Notes under the pieces: model-generated
The model's database searches: none
What the model saw: only the letters and a program-made list of their open reading frames with translations
What the model was told of the DNA's origin: nothing
Shown here: positions 44,961 to 56,279 of the stretch, in pieces
How positions within the stretch are numbered: position 1 is the first letter of the stretch
Layout: each line of letters begins with the position of its first letter
Assembly (NCBI RefSeq): GCF_004801295.1
Contig: NZ_SSOC01000005.1
Span: 124,001-188,000, forward strand
DNA: 64,000 nt
Direction: 5' to 3'
From: Pseudothauera nasutitermitis
GTDB lineage: Bacteria > Pseudomonadota > Gammaproteobacteria > Burkholderiales > Rhodocyclaceae
Position numbers and translations under genes: made by a program

Positions 44961-47177
44961 TCAGGTGCCGCCCGCGCCGGCGGCATGCGCGTCCAGCCAG
45001 GCGTGCAGGTCGTCCGCCGGCATGGGCCGGGCGAACAGATAGCCCTGGCCGAGCTGGCAGCCCAGGGCGAGCAGTTGCTCGGCCTGGACCTGCTCCTCGA
45101 TGCCTTCGGCGATCAGTTCCATGCCCAGGCGCCGCCCCAGGCCGCAGACCAGCGAGGCGATCTCGCCGCCCCGGCCGCCCTGGCCGAGTTCCTGGACGAA
45201 GGAACGGTCGATCTTCAGGCGGTCCACCCGCAGGCGCTGCAGCTTGCTGAGCGAGGAATAGCCGGTGCCGAAATCGTCGATGGCCAGTTCCAGCCCCATC
45301 TCGCGGATGCGTCCGAACACCTCGGCAAGACGGGCCGATTCATCCATGGCCACCGATTCGGTGATCTCCAGTTCGATCTGTCCGGGCGACGCGCCGGATT
45401 CGTCGAGCGCCGCGCGCACCCGGTCGACAAAGCGTGGATCGCGGAACTGGGTGAGCGAAACGTTGATCGCCATGCGCACGCCGCCGTGGCCGCGCGCCGC
45501 CATCCTGGCGGCCTTGCGGCAGGCGCGCCGCAGCACCCATTCGCCCAGCGCGACGATCAGCCCGGAACGTTCGGCCAGCGGAATGAAGCGATCCGGCGGC
45601 ACCATGCCGCCGTCGTCGGTGCGCCAGCGCAGCAGCGCCTCGACCCCGACGCAGCGCCCGGTGGCCAGTTCGACCTGCGGCTGGAAGACGAGGAACAGAC
45701 GCTCGGCGGCGAAGGCATCGCGCAACTCGCGCAGCAGGTGCACACGATCACGGATTTCGTCTCCCATGCGCTTGGAGTAAGCGACGATGCTGCCGCGTTC
45801 CTCCTGCTTGGCCTGCTTGAGCGCCAGCAGGGCATCCTCGAGCGCCTCGCTGCCGGCGCCGCCAACCTCGGTGAGCGCCACCACCCCGCCGGTGACCGAT
45901 ACCGTGACGGCCTGCCCGTCGATATTCAGTGGTTCGGCGAACAGCCGATGCAGGCACTCGCCGCCGGACAGCCCCTGCGGCCAGAACACCGCAAAGATGT
46001 CGCTGCCCACGCGCGCCACCAGCCCTTCCCCGCAGCCGTCGGCCAGACGCTCGGCGGCGGCCTGCAGCAGATGGTCGCCATAGCGGTGGCCGAAGGCACC
46101 ATTGATTTCGCCGAAGTGGTCGATATCGACCACCGCCAGCAGGCCGGGACCGTCCGGCGTGTGCGCCAGGTACTCGTCCAGGCGTTCGAGCAGATGGCGG
46201 CGGTTGGGCAGGCGCAGCAACTGGTCGTAATAGGAATAGCCGTTGAGGCGCTCCACCATCCCGGCGTTGTCCAGGCACATCGCCACATTGGTGCAGAACA
46301 CTTCGAGCAGCCCGGGGTCCAGCGTATCGTCGGTGCATTCGGCATCGACCCAGGCCGCCAGGTTGCGCCCGTCCTGCCCGCCGAAGTACAGCGCCATGCC
46401 GCTGCCGCTGCGCGCCACATTCTCGCGCGAGGCCAGCGCACGCTCCAGCAGCTCGCGCACGCCTTCCTCGCGCAGGGCGTCGAGCGGCTGGCCGATGGCC
46501 GTCTGAAAGCGTCCGGCGGCGGCCACCACCAGCGGGCCGTCCGCACCGTCGCTGCGCGCACACACCAGCCCCTCCGGCCGCAGGCCGAGCAGGCCGGCGA
46601 TCTGGGTGATCACCCCGGCGGCGAACTCGGCCAGGCCTTCCGTGCGCAGCAGGGCCGCGCTGCCGCGCACGATCTTCGCCAGGCCGTTGCGCCCGGCCTC
46701 GATGATGCGCAATTGCTGGTAGGTGCGCACCGCCGCAGTGAGCGCGGCGAACAGCCGGCTGCGCGACAGTTCGGACTTGTTGCGGTAATCGTTGATGTCG
46801 TAATCGCGGATCGCCTCGAGTTCCGGCGCGTAGCCCGGCTGCCCGGTGCGCAGGATGATGCGGCTGTCGCGCAGGCCGAAGCGGTTGCGGATTTCGTCGA
46901 CCAGCACCAGCCCGGCATCCTGCGTTTCCATCACCACATCGAGCAGGATCACCGCGAGATCGGCTTCGGACCGGAAGTACGCGCGCGCCTCGGCGGCCGA
47001 GTAGGCGTGCAGGAAGCGCAGCGGGCGCCCGACCACTTCCACCGAGGCCAGGCCCAGCTCGGTGCTGCGGTGCACGTCCTCGTCGTCGTCGACGATGAGC
47101 ACCTTCCAGACCGGACGTGGGCGCGCCAGCGCGTGCGCGGGAAGCTCGTCGGAGAATTCGAGCAGGTCGTCGTTCAT
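44961..47177 (-). CDS. Response regulator with REC, DUF3369, GGDEF (degenerate) and EAL domains
   Basis: From ATG 47177 (GGGGAGA upstream) the product has 738 residues. REC (about 15-140) starts WKVLIVDDDEDVHRSTE with phospho-Asp in VILLDVVMET. DUF3369 (about 150-310) contains LRIIEAGRNGLAKIV. The GGDEF domain (about 330-470) has VGSDIF instead of GGDEF, so diguanylate cyclase activity is probably lost. The EAL domain (about 490-735) keeps VGVEALLRW, INVSLTQF, ELEITES, IDDFGTGYSSLSKL and EGIEE. It therefore likely degrades cyclic di-GMP when phosphorylated, and could control motility or polymer synthesis. It heads the operon with the small ORF. Confidence 0.91.
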   Translation of the reverse strand: MNDDLLEFSDELPAHALARPRPVWKVLIVDDDEDVHRSTELGLASVEVVGRPLRFLHAYSAAEARAYFRSEADLAVILLDVVMETQDAGLVLVDEIRNRFGLRDSRIILRTGQPGYAPELEAIRDYDINDYRNKSELSRSRLFAALTAAVRTYQQLRIIEAGRNGLAKIVRGSAALLRTEGLAEFAAGVITQIAGLLGLRPEGLVCARSDGADGPLVVAAAGRFQTAIGQPLDALREEGVRELLERALASRENVARSGSGMALYFGGQDGRNLAAWVDAECTDDTLDPGLLEVFCTNVAMCLDNAGMVERLNGYSYYDQLLRLPNRRHLLERLDEYLAHTPDGPGLLAVVDIDHFGEINGAFGHRYGDHLLQAAAERLADGCGEGLVARVGSDIFAVFWPQGLSGGECLHRLFAEPLNIDGQAVTVSVTGGVVALTEVGGAGSEALEDALLALKQAKQEERGSIVAYSKRMGDEIRDRVHLLRELRDAFAAERLFLVFQPQVELATGRCVGVEALLRWRTDDGGMVPPDRFIPLAERSGLIVALGEWVLRRACRKAARMAARGHGGVRMAINVSLTQFRDPRFVDRVRAALDESGASPGQIELEITESVAMDESARLAEVFGRIREMGLELAIDDFGTGYSSLSKLQRLRVDRLKIDRSFVQELGQGGRGGEIASLVCGLGRRLGMELIAEGIEEQVQAEQLLALGCQLGQGYLFARPMPADDLHAWLDAHAAGAGGT

Positions 47178-47205
47178 CGTGTCTCCCCAACCGTTCGCGC
47201 GCCGC

Positions 47206-47469
47206 TCATGCGACGAGGCCTCGGCGGGAAGACTCCCACCACAACCACCTCGCGCTGTCGTCGAAGGCGGGGAAATCCCGATCATGCTCGACCAGCAGGG
47301 AAACGAGGGCGGAAGCGTGCTCGGGCGGAAATCCGCCGCGCGCTCCCCCCCGCGTATCGGTCATCAGCCGGTTGATGCGCTGGCGACACTCGCGCGTTCC
47401 CCAGGCACCGGAAATGTTGGCCAGGTGGGGAAAGGCGGCGATCAGCCTGCTGGTGTCCGTCTTCGGCAT
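47206..47469 (-). CDS. Small hypothetical protein (87 residues)
   Basis: From ATG 47469, with GAGGAGACACG upstream, this frame encodes MPKTDTSRLIAAFPHLANIS then GAWGTRECRQRINRLMTDTR, with a C-terminal WLWWESSRRGLVA. I recognise no family. It is soluble, with no membrane segment. It is the first gene of the transcript that continues, after 28 bases, into the GGDEF-EAL regulator, so it may be part of that signalling system. Its divergent neighbour is recQ, 116 or more bases away. A good ribosome-binding site and normal third-position GC favour a real gene. Confidence 0.7.
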   Translation of the reverse strand: MPKTDTSRLIAAFPHLANISGAWGTRECRQRINRLMTDTRGGARGGFPPEHASALVSLLVEHDRDFPAFDDSARWLWWESSRRGLVA

Positions 47470-47594
47470 CACGTGTCTCCTCGCGTGCGTAGTGGATCGT
47501 CCTTGCCGCAAATATCGGCGTCATTTCCGCAACGGTCAAGGGGAACCCTCTCCTTCATCCCGGCACGCCCCGCCAGAACGGTACAATGGCGGCG

Positions 47595-49418
<1,824 letters not shown>

Positions 49419-49447
49419 ACGCCCCCGCGAACACTCCTACAGCGCGT

Positions 49448-49792
49448 TCAGCGCATGCCCAGCAACTCCACCTCGAACACCAGCGTGGCATTGGGCGGAA
49501 TCACGCCGCCGGCGCCGCGCGCACCGTAGCCCAGCTCCGGCGGAATGGTGAGCTTGCGCTTGCCGCCCACCAGCATGCCGGCCACGCCCTCGTCCCAGCC
49601 GCGGATCACGTAGCCCGCGCCCAGCGGGAATTCGAAGGGGTCGTTGCGATCCTTGCTGGAATCGAACTTGGTGCCATCGGTCAGCCAGCCGGTGTAATGC
49701 ACGGTGACGGTATGGCCCTTGGCGGCGGCCTCGCCGGCGCCGGTTTCCAGTTCCTCGATGACGAGGCCGCTGGCGGTGGTGTGCTGGGACAT
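49448..49792 (-). CDS. FKBP-type peptidyl-prolyl cis-trans isomerase
   Basis: The 114-residue protein is a single FKBP domain: [57 protein letters not shown] and [14 protein letters not shown]. It speeds proline isomerisation in protein folding. No signal peptide is visible, so it is probably cytoplasmic; the ATG at 49792 follows no long leader. It converges on recQ with 29 bases between stops and diverges from the chemoreceptor gene. Size and motifs are standard for the family. Confidence 0.93.
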   Translation of the reverse strand: MSQHTTASGLVIEELETGAGEAAAKGHTVTVHYTGWLTDGTKFDSSKDRNDPFEFPLGAGYVIRGWDEGVAGMLVGGKRKLTIPPELGYGARGAGGVIPPNATLVFEVELLGMR

Positions 49793-49926
49793 CGCAACTC
49801 CTAGGGTCTGGCTGTGAATGAGGCCCGGATTCTAACGCGGAACGCCTGCCACACCGCACGGCACGATCATCTTCGCGCGCCCGTCCGCCCCTGCTCCGCA
49901 ACCCGGGGCTTCGGCGCATAAAGCAC

Positions 49927-49954
49927 TCAAGACTCCCCGCCGGACAGCCGATAT
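49927..49954 (+). promoter_or_regulatory. Candidate flagellar (sigma-28, FliA) promoter for the chemoreceptor
   Basis: TCAAGACT (49927-49934), 12 bases, then GCCGATAT (49947-49954) resembles the FliA consensus TAAAGTTT-N11-GCCGATAA; seven of eight bases match in the -10 box, fewer in the -35. It lies about 115 bases before the chemoreceptor ATG. The remaining 49793-50068 contains a short AT-richer segment and no other clear signal. Confidence 0.5.
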
Positions 49955-50068
49955 TTGCTGCAGATCAATTCCCGCCGCCCGAGGCACCGGATTGGACAAC
50001 ACGCCTGCCATTCTGCGGACAGTGCCGGCCCGGGCTCCGCACGGCCAACTTCCTCAGGAAAGACGAAC

Positions 50069-51676
50069 ATGAGTATCGCTAAGCGCCTGGCCCTCCTGAT
50101 CATTCTGGCCGTGGCCGGACTGGTCTCCATGGGGCTATTCGGTTTTCAGCAGATGAAGGGACTCAACACCAAGCTGGAGTACGCAAACAACCAGATCATC
50201 CCCAAGCTGGAGAAGATCAGCGACATCGAGGCGGCCTTCCTGGGCCTGCGCATCCAGATGCTGACCTTCGTGATGAGCAGCGATGCCCAGCGCTCGACCG
50301 CAGAGCAACGGCTCGGCGAAGCGCGCCAGACGCTCGACCGGAACATCCGGGAATACGAGACACAGGTGAGCAGCGACGAGGACCGCAAGTACCACGAAAC
50401 CTCCAAGGCCCTCGTCCGGGATTACCTGGAAGTCATCGAACTCGGCGTGACCGAAACCAATGCCGGCCGGCCGGATGAAGCCATGCGCTACAGTTCGCGG
50501 GCCGCCGAAATCGGCGGGCGTCTCAGTGCCAACATCGGGGAACACATCGCCTACGGGGAGCGGGTCGCCGCACGCAGCACGGCGGAAGCCGCCGAAGCCT
50601 ACGACCGCGCCAAGATCGTCTCCGTCCTCGCCGTCGTGGGCATCACCATCGTCGTCGCCGGCCTGGGCATCCTGCTCCACCGCCATGTCAGCAGCGCACT
50701 CAAGAACATGGTGGACACCTTCAGCCACATCGAGGCCAAACTCGATTTCACCGCCCGCCAGCCGGTCTCCGGCAACGATGAAGTGGCCCAGGCCGCAGCC
50801 GCCTTCAACCGCCTGCTCGACCGCCTGCAGAAGAGCTTCCACGAGATCATCGACAATGCCGAGGTCGTCCATTCCGCCGCAAACCGGGTCGCCACGGCGT
50901 CGGGGCAGATGTCCATCGCCTCGGGCGAACAGAGCGAGGCCGCTTCCAGCATGGCGGCCACGGTGGAAGAAATGACCGTCTCCATCAACCACGTCGCCGA
51001 CCGCGCCGGCGAGACCAACCAGCTCTCGGCCAGTTCCGGAGAACTGGCCCAGCGCGGCAGGGACATCATTGGCGAAACGGTATCCGGCATCAACAGCATC
51101 GCGGAGACGGTGCGCCACGCCTCGGAACAGATCGCCACGCTCGAACAGCAGAGCGAACGCATCAACAGCGTGGTCTCGGTGATCAAGGACGTGGCCGACC
51201 AGACCAATCTGCTCGCCCTCAACGCCGCCATCGAAGCCGCGCGCGCCGGCGAGCAGGGCCGCGGCTTCGCCGTGGTGGCCGACGAAGTGCGCAAGCTCGC
51301 CGAGCGCACGACCCAATCGACCCAGGAAATCTCCACCACCATCACCGCGATGCAGGCCGGCGCCCAGGCGGCCGTGGATGGCATTCACGCGGTGGTGGAG
51401 CGCGTGGACCAGGGCGTGAGCCACGCCCGGCAGGCCAGCCACGCCATCGACGAGATCGGCGGCAGTTCCCGGCGTACGGTGGAGATGGTGGGCGACATCA
51501 CCGATGCGATCCGCGAGCAGAGCATCGCCAGCACGTCCATCGCCCAGCAGGTCGAAAAGATCGCCCAGATGTCGGAGGAAAACAGCGCGGCCGTGCAATC
51601 CACCGCCGATGCCGCGGACGAACTGGCCACGCTGGCGCGCACGCTGCAACAGGTGGTGGCGCAGTACCGCATCTGA
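50069..51676 (+). CDS. Methyl-accepting chemotaxis protein
   Basis: From ATG 50069 (CAGGAAAG upstream) the 535-residue protein has a first membrane helix ([20 protein letters not shown]), a periplasmic four-helix-bundle sensing domain of about 160 residues, a second helix ([20 protein letters not shown]), a HAMP domain and a long cytoplasmic signalling hairpin with the conserved tip [19 protein letters not shown]. It would signal to CheA/CheW. The C-terminus ends [13 protein letters not shown], without a CheR-tethering pentapeptide. A FliA-like promoter precedes it. No other chemotaxis gene is in the window, and its ligand is unknown. Confidence 0.93.
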   Translation: MSIAKRLALLIILAVAGLVSMGLFGFQQMKGLNTKLEYANNQIIPKLEKISDIEAAFLGLRIQMLTFVMSSDAQRSTAEQRLGEARQTLDRNIREYETQVSSDEDRKYHETSKALVRDYLEVIELGVTETNAGRPDEAMRYSSRAAEIGGRLSANIGEHIAYGERVAARSTAEAAEAYDRAKIVSVLAVVGITIVVAGLGILLHRHVSSALKNMVDTFSHIEAKLDFTARQPVSGNDEVAQAAAAFNRLLDRLQKSFHEIIDNAEVVHSAANRVATASGQMSIASGEQSEAASSMAATVEEMTVSINHVADRAGETNQLSASSGELAQRGRDIIGETVSGINSIAETVRHASEQIATLEQQSERINSVVSVIKDVADQTNLLALNAAIEAARAGEQGRGFAVVADEVRKLAERTTQSTQEISTTITAMQAGAQAAVDGIHAVVERVDQGVSHARQASHAIDEIGGSSRRTVEMVGDITDAIREQSIASTSIAQQVEKIAQMSEENSAAVQSTADAADELATLARTLQQVVAQYRI

Positions 51677-51701
51677 GCCGGCCCGCCACCGGCACCGCGC
51701 G

Positions 51702-52262
51702 TCAGCGCTGCCGGCGGCGCGCGGAGAAGCGTTCGCGGAACCTGGCCACCTTGGGGGCCACCACGTACTGGCAGTACGGCTGATCGGCATGGCGCACGAA
51801 GTAGTCGTGGTGCTCGGCCTCGGCGGGCCAGAAGCGCCCTGCGGGTTCGATGCGGGTGACGATGGCCGAGGGGAATGCCCGCGCTTCGCCCATCTCCTCG
51901 ATCAGCTCGCGTGCGGTGCGCAGTTGGGCGTCATCCGTGACCAGGATGATGGAACGGTACTGCGTGCCGATGTCGTTGCCCTGACGGTTAAGCGTGGTGG
52001 GGTCGTGGATGGCGAAGAAGATTTCCAGCAGGTCGCGGAAGCCGATCACCGCCGGATCGAATTCAATGCGCACCACCTCGGCGTGCCCGCTGCCGCCCTC
52101 GCAGACCTCGCGGTAGGTGGGCAATTCGAGATGGCCGCCGGCATAGCCGGAAGTCACCGCGCGCACGCCTTCGACCTCGCGGAACACCGCCTCCAGGCAC
52201 CAGAAGCATCCTCCGCCGAGGATGGCCACCGCGGTTTCGGGGGACTTCGTTTCGCTGTTCAT
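51702..52262 (-). CDS. msrA: Peptide methionine sulfoxide reductase MsrA
   Basis: The 186-residue enzyme contains the catalytic GGGCFWCLEAVF and the segments GYAGGHLELPTYREVCEG and GHAEVVRIEFDP. It reduces methionine-S-sulfoxide in proteins, protecting against oxidative damage. No signal peptide is seen, so it is cytoplasmic. AGGAGAG lies about seven bases before ATG 52262; a longer frame upstream adds nothing family-like. Its stop faces the chemoreceptor stop, with 25 bases between. tamB lies upstream in the same direction, about 100 bases away. Confidence 0.93.
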   Translation of the reverse strand: MNSETKSPETAVAILGGGCFWCLEAVFREVEGVRAVTSGYAGGHLELPTYREVCEGGSGHAEVVRIEFDPAVIGFRDLLEIFFAIHDPTTLNRQGNDIGTQYRSIILVTDDAQLRTARELIEEMGEARAFPSAIVTRIEPAGRFWPAEAEHHDYFVRHADQPYCQYVVAPKVARFRERFSARRRQR

Positions 52263-52364
52263 GGATCGCTCTCCTGTGCGCGGACCGCTCCACGCACCAT
52301 CAGACCACGCCCGCCGACGGACATTCCGCGCCGGGCGATCCGGCCATCCCAATGAAAGCACGCT

Positions 52365-55300
52365 TCAGCGGAAAGCGAGCGTGTAATAGATATCGACCGC
52401 GTTGTCGGTGCCGCCGCGCGCCACCAGGGACACCCGCCGGCTCAACTGGTAGGTGAGCTTGACCAGGCTTTCCGCGCCGCCCAGGCTCTGCTCGAAGGAC
52501 AGGAACATGTCCGAGGACAGCCGCTTGCCCAGGGTGAGCACCTGGCCGCTCACGGTGCCGTCATCGACCACCGTGCCGCTGCCCACCACACGGCTGGTCG
52601 GCCGGCGCGACACCCCGCCGACCTCGCCCTGGCCGATGGTGAATTCGTCGAAGCCCAGGCTGCGCGAAAGCTGGTCGGTCATGCCGCCGCCGGGGCCACC
52701 CAGCAGAGCCTGCGCGGCCGGCAGCAGCAGCCCCATGTCGGCGCCGGCAGCGGCATCCGGCGCGCGGCCGAGCACGATCCACGAGAGTTTTTCCGGGTCC
52801 GGCACCGAGGGCTCGGACACCAGCCGCACCTGCGGGCGCCGCGCCGTGCCGCCGATGGCCACGCCGGCCTCCACCGCCAGCCCCTTGCGCAGCGCCACGA
52901 CGTTGAGGCCGGGGTTGTCCAGCGCGCCCTGGAAGTTGACCAGGCCGCGCTCGATGGTGAGGTTCTGCCCGTAGCCCCGGAACACGCCGCCCGCGGTGGA
53001 GATGCTGCCGGTGGCGTTGAGCGGCAGCCCCTGGGCCAGACGCAGGCGCAGTTCGCCCGCCAGGCGGGTATCCACGCCGTAGGCGGAAAGGTACAGATGC
53101 CGGCCCAGGTCGACGCGCACGTCCGCGCTCAGCGCCAGTCCGGCGCCGCCGGCCTTTTCCCGGCCGAGCACCACCACGTCGTCCGACAGGCTGGGCGCCG
53201 GGGTGTCAGCCAGTTCCACATAGCCCGCGTCGGCGCCAAAGGCCGCCTCCAGCGCCAGTGTGGTCCAGGTCGAACGCGCCGTGCCCTGGCCGGAGAGGAT
53301 CAGCCAGCGGTCGGTACGCTGCAGCAGCGGCAGGCGGTCCGCGCGGAAGTCGAAGCGCCCGGCGCCGCTGTCCAGTTCGATTTCTCCGCTGGCTTCCAGG
53401 CGGCCGGGCGTGGCGGTGAGGCGGTCGATGGGCAGGCGCGTGTCGCGCGGCCGCACGCGGTTGGGCGAGACGAAGTTCAGCCGGGTCAGACGCAAGCGAT
53501 CGCGGTCGAACTCGGCCAGCAGTTCCCCGCCGGACAGGTGCAGCCCCTGATCCACCAGCGCGATCGCCAGCGCCTCGCCGCGGATCGTGCCGCTGGCCTG
53601 CGGATCGGCCGGCGTGCCGCCGAGGGAGAATTCCGCGCTCAGGCTGCCTTCGGTATCCACGCTTTCCTGCGCCAGCCGCCCCACCCAGGCGATGGACGGC
53701 ATGTTCAGGCGCGCGGAGCCCAGCAGCGCGCCATCCGGCGCCAGTTGCCAGCCGCCTTCGGCGGTGCGCTCGGCCAGCGCGGTGAGCGCGGCCGACACCG
53801 TGCCCAGTTCGCTGCCGCGCGCGTCCACCGACAGGGCCAGGCGGTTGTCGCGCGCGGTGAGCCAGGCTTCGAAGTGTTCCAGGCCCAGGCGGGTGCTCAA
53901 CTCGCCGCCCACCTCCAGATCGCCGGCCTCGCGGAACACGCGCAACTCGCCCTCGGCGCTGTCGTCCAGGCGCAGGTTCCATTCGGCGCCCAGCGTCAGC
54001 GGCCCCGGACCGCGCCGGGGGCGGCCGTCCGCGCGGGTCTCCAGGCCGAAGGCCAGGCCGCTGAGCTGGCCGCGCAACAGGATCTGCTCCGGCGTCCATA
54101 AGGTCTGGCGCAATTCGATGCGGCCGCGCTCGCCGGCCTCGATGCGTGCCGGCGCCAGTTCCACGCGTTGCGTGCCGGCGGTGAGCACCGCCGCCCCTTC
54201 CAGACGCGCCGGGAAGCGCCCCGTGCTCTCCAGCCTGCGCAGGACGCCGCGCCATTGCGGCCCATCCTGCGCGGCCGGGTCCAGCCCGCCTTCCAGCGCG
54301 AGTTCGAGCGCGTCTTCCGCGCGCGCGGCGGCCAGCTCCGCCTGGTGCGCGCGTCGCGTGCCCTGCACGGAGAGGTGGGCGGTTTCCAGCAGCGTATCGC
54401 CCGCCTGGCCATCCTGGCCGGCGGATTGCAGCGCGCTCAGGCCGGCGGCGAGCACGAACGGGCCGTCCAGGCCGGCATCCAGCTGGCCCTGGGCATTCAG
54501 CCCGCCCACCCGCCAGCCGCCGGGCAGGCGCAGGGCCTCCGCATAGGCGCGCAAGCGGCCGCTGGGCGCGGCCAGGGTGCCGCCCAGTTCGGCCTCCAGA
54601 TCGGCCCGGCCACCCAGCCCCAGGCCCAACGCGTCCAGGCGCGGCGCGGCCAGCACGGCATGCAGGCGGTCTCCCGGCGCGCCCCAGGCGCCGTCGAGTG
54701 CCAGACGGTTGCCGCCCAGGGTGAACGCCAGATCCGCGGCGCGCAGGCGCTCGCCTTCCAGCGCCAGATGGCCGCCGCCTTCCAGCGCCTGCCCCTGCGC
54801 GCGCGCATCGACCAGACGCAGGCGCAGTTCGGCGTTCGGCCGCTCGGCGAGTACGCCCTGGGCGGCGATGTCCGCCCCCAGGCGGACGTCCGGCGCGGCG
54901 GCGAGCAGGCGCTGCACCGCCAGCCCGCGCAGGGTGGCGGTCAAATCGAAGCGCGGCGCGGCGGGGTCTGCGCTGTCCAGCGTGGCGGCGGCGGCCAGGC
55001 GGGCCTCCACGGCGCTCAGGTCGATGTTCACCGTCTGCCGGGTGCCGGCGGCCTGGGCATCGATGCGCCCGCCCAGGCCAAGCGGCGGCAGCGCGGCGTG
55101 CAGGCGGGCCGGGTCGACGGCGCGCAGTTGCAGCGCCGCTTCCAGCGTACCGGGCAGCAACGCGGCCGCCTCGGGTTCCGCATCCTCATCCTGCGGGGCC
55201 GGTCGCCAGGCCAGCCGGCCTTCGATGGCGCCGTCGCCGGGCAGGTCGATGCGCAGTTGCTCGACGCGGGTTTCGCTGGCGCGCCAGTGCAGCTCGCCGG

Positions 55301-56273
55301 CCAGGGTGGTGAAGGGCAGCAACTGCGCATCCATGCTTCCCGGCATGCCATTGGTCACCCGCAACGGCCCGGCCAGCGTCCATTCTCCGCTTTCGTCGCC
55401 GCCGTTCAGCTCGGCGGACAGCCGCAAGGCGGCCCGTGGCGCACCGGCCACGAAGGCGGCCGGATCGACTTCGCCCAGATCCACCCGCAGCTGGCGCAGC
55501 GGCATGGCCTCGAACGGTGCGGCGAGCACGTCGAGTTCGCCGTTCAAGCCCTCGCCCTGCGCCGCCAGCCGCAGGCGCGGCGCCGGCAGATCACCGGACA
55601 GGTCGAACTGCGCCGCGAACACGCGCTCTTCCACGCTGCCCTGCAGACGCCCGCTGCCTTGCAGGGCGAAAGGCGCCTCGCCGGACAGGGCCAGTTCATC
55701 GACCGTCAGCCGGACGCCGGGCAGCGCCAGCTGCAGCCCACCCAGATGGTGCTGCACGCCGTCGCTGCGCAGTGCCGCACGGATCTGCTCGATGGCGAAC
55801 GGCTGAACGGGTTCTTCCTGCGCGTCCCAGGCTTCCAGCACCAGCCGTTCGAGGCTCAACTGGCCGATTTCGACGGCAAGCGGCAGACGCAGGGAAGCGG
55901 GCGCGGCAGGCGGGCCGCTGTCCTCCCCCGGGGCGCTGGCGACACGCAGTTCGGCGGCGGCCAGACGCACGACTTCCAGCCGCCCGGCCCACAGTGCGGC
56001 GGGTTTCCAGTCCACTTCGAGATCGCGCAAGGACAGGCGCAGGGAGGGTGTATCGAGGCGCAATTCGCCGAGGCGCGCGGCGCCGAGCAGACGGCCGCTG
56101 GCCTCGCGGGCGCTCAACTGCCCATCACTTGCCCAGGAGGCGGCGCGCAGACCGGCGCGCAGGCCGGATTCAGTGGCCAGCAGCCAGACCAGCACCGCCA
56201 GCAGCACGCAGGCCACGCCGGCCAGTGCACGCCAGAGCAGATGCGCGCCAGAAAGCGGCCAGCGACCGGCCAT
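52365..56273 (-). CDS. tamB: TamB-family translocation/assembly module (inner-membrane AsmA-like bridge protein)
   Basis: The 1302-residue protein starts with an inner-membrane anchor (WRALAGVACVLLAVLVWLLA) and continues as a very long beta-rich periplasmic region. The C-terminal TamB/DUF490 domain covers roughly the last 350 residues (SLSDDVVVLGREKAGGAGLA onward, ending DNAVDIYYTLAF). TamB forms a hydrophobic groove that moves phospholipids to, and helps insert proteins into, the outer membrane, usually with TamA encoded next to it. Here the upstream neighbour is trpC and the downstream neighbour is msrA, and no tamA is in the window. Length is normal for the family. Confidence 0.9.
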   Translation of the reverse strand: MAGRWPLSGAHLLWRALAGVACVLLAVLVWLLATESGLRAGLRAASWASDGQLSAREASGRLLGAARLGELRLDTPSLRLSLRDLEVDWKPAALWAGRLEVVRLAAAELRVASAPGEDSGPPAAPASLRLPLAVEIGQLSLERLVLEAWDAQEEPVQPFAIEQIRAALRSDGVQHHLGGLQLALPGVRLTVDELALSGEAPFALQGSGRLQGSVEERVFAAQFDLSGDLPAPRLRLAAQGEGLNGELDVLAAPFEAMPLRQLRVDLGEVDPAAFVAGAPRAALRLSAELNGGDESGEWTLAGPLRVTNGMPGSMDAQLLPFTTLAGELHWRASETRVEQLRIDLPGDGAIEGRLAWRPAPQDEDAEPEAAALLPGTLEAALQLRAVDPARLHAALPPLGLGGRIDAQAAGTRQTVNIDLSAVEARLAAAATLDSADPAAPRFDLTATLRGLAVQRLLAAAPDVRLGADIAAQGVLAERPNAELRLRLVDARAQGQALEGGGHLALEGERLRAADLAFTLGGNRLALDGAWGAPGDRLHAVLAAPRLDALGLGLGGRADLEAELGGTLAAPSGRLRAYAEALRLPGGWRVGGLNAQGQLDAGLDGPFVLAAGLSALQSAGQDGQAGDTLLETAHLSVQGTRRAHQAELAAARAEDALELALEGGLDPAAQDGPQWRGVLRRLESTGRFPARLEGAAVLTAGTQRVELAPARIEAGERGRIELRQTLWTPEQILLRGQLSGLAFGLETRADGRPRRGPGPLTLGAEWNLRLDDSAEGELRVFREAGDLEVGGELSTRLGLEHFEAWLTARDNRLALSVDARGSELGTVSAALTALAERTAEGGWQLAPDGALLGSARLNMPSIAWVGRLAQESVDTEGSLSAEFSLGGTPADPQASGTIRGEALAIALVDQGLHLSGGELLAEFDRDRLRLTRLNFVSPNRVRPRDTRLPIDRLTATPGRLEASGEIELDSGAGRFDFRADRLPLLQRTDRWLILSGQGTARSTWTTLALEAAFGADAGYVELADTPAPSLSDDVVVLGREKAGGAGLALSADVRVDLGRHLYLSAYGVDTRLAGELRLRLAQGLPLNATGSISTAGGVFRGYGQNLTIERGLVNFQGALDNPGLNVVALRKGLAVEAGVAIGGTARRPQVRLVSEPSVPDPEKLSWIVLGRAPDAAAGADMGLLLPAAQALLGGPGGGMTDQLSRSLGFDEFTIGQGEVGGVSRRPTSRVVGSGTVVDDGTVSGQVLTLGKRLSSDMFLSFEQSLGGAESLVKLTYQLSRRVSLVARGGTDNAVDIYYTLAFR

Positions 56274-56279
56274 GCCGTG

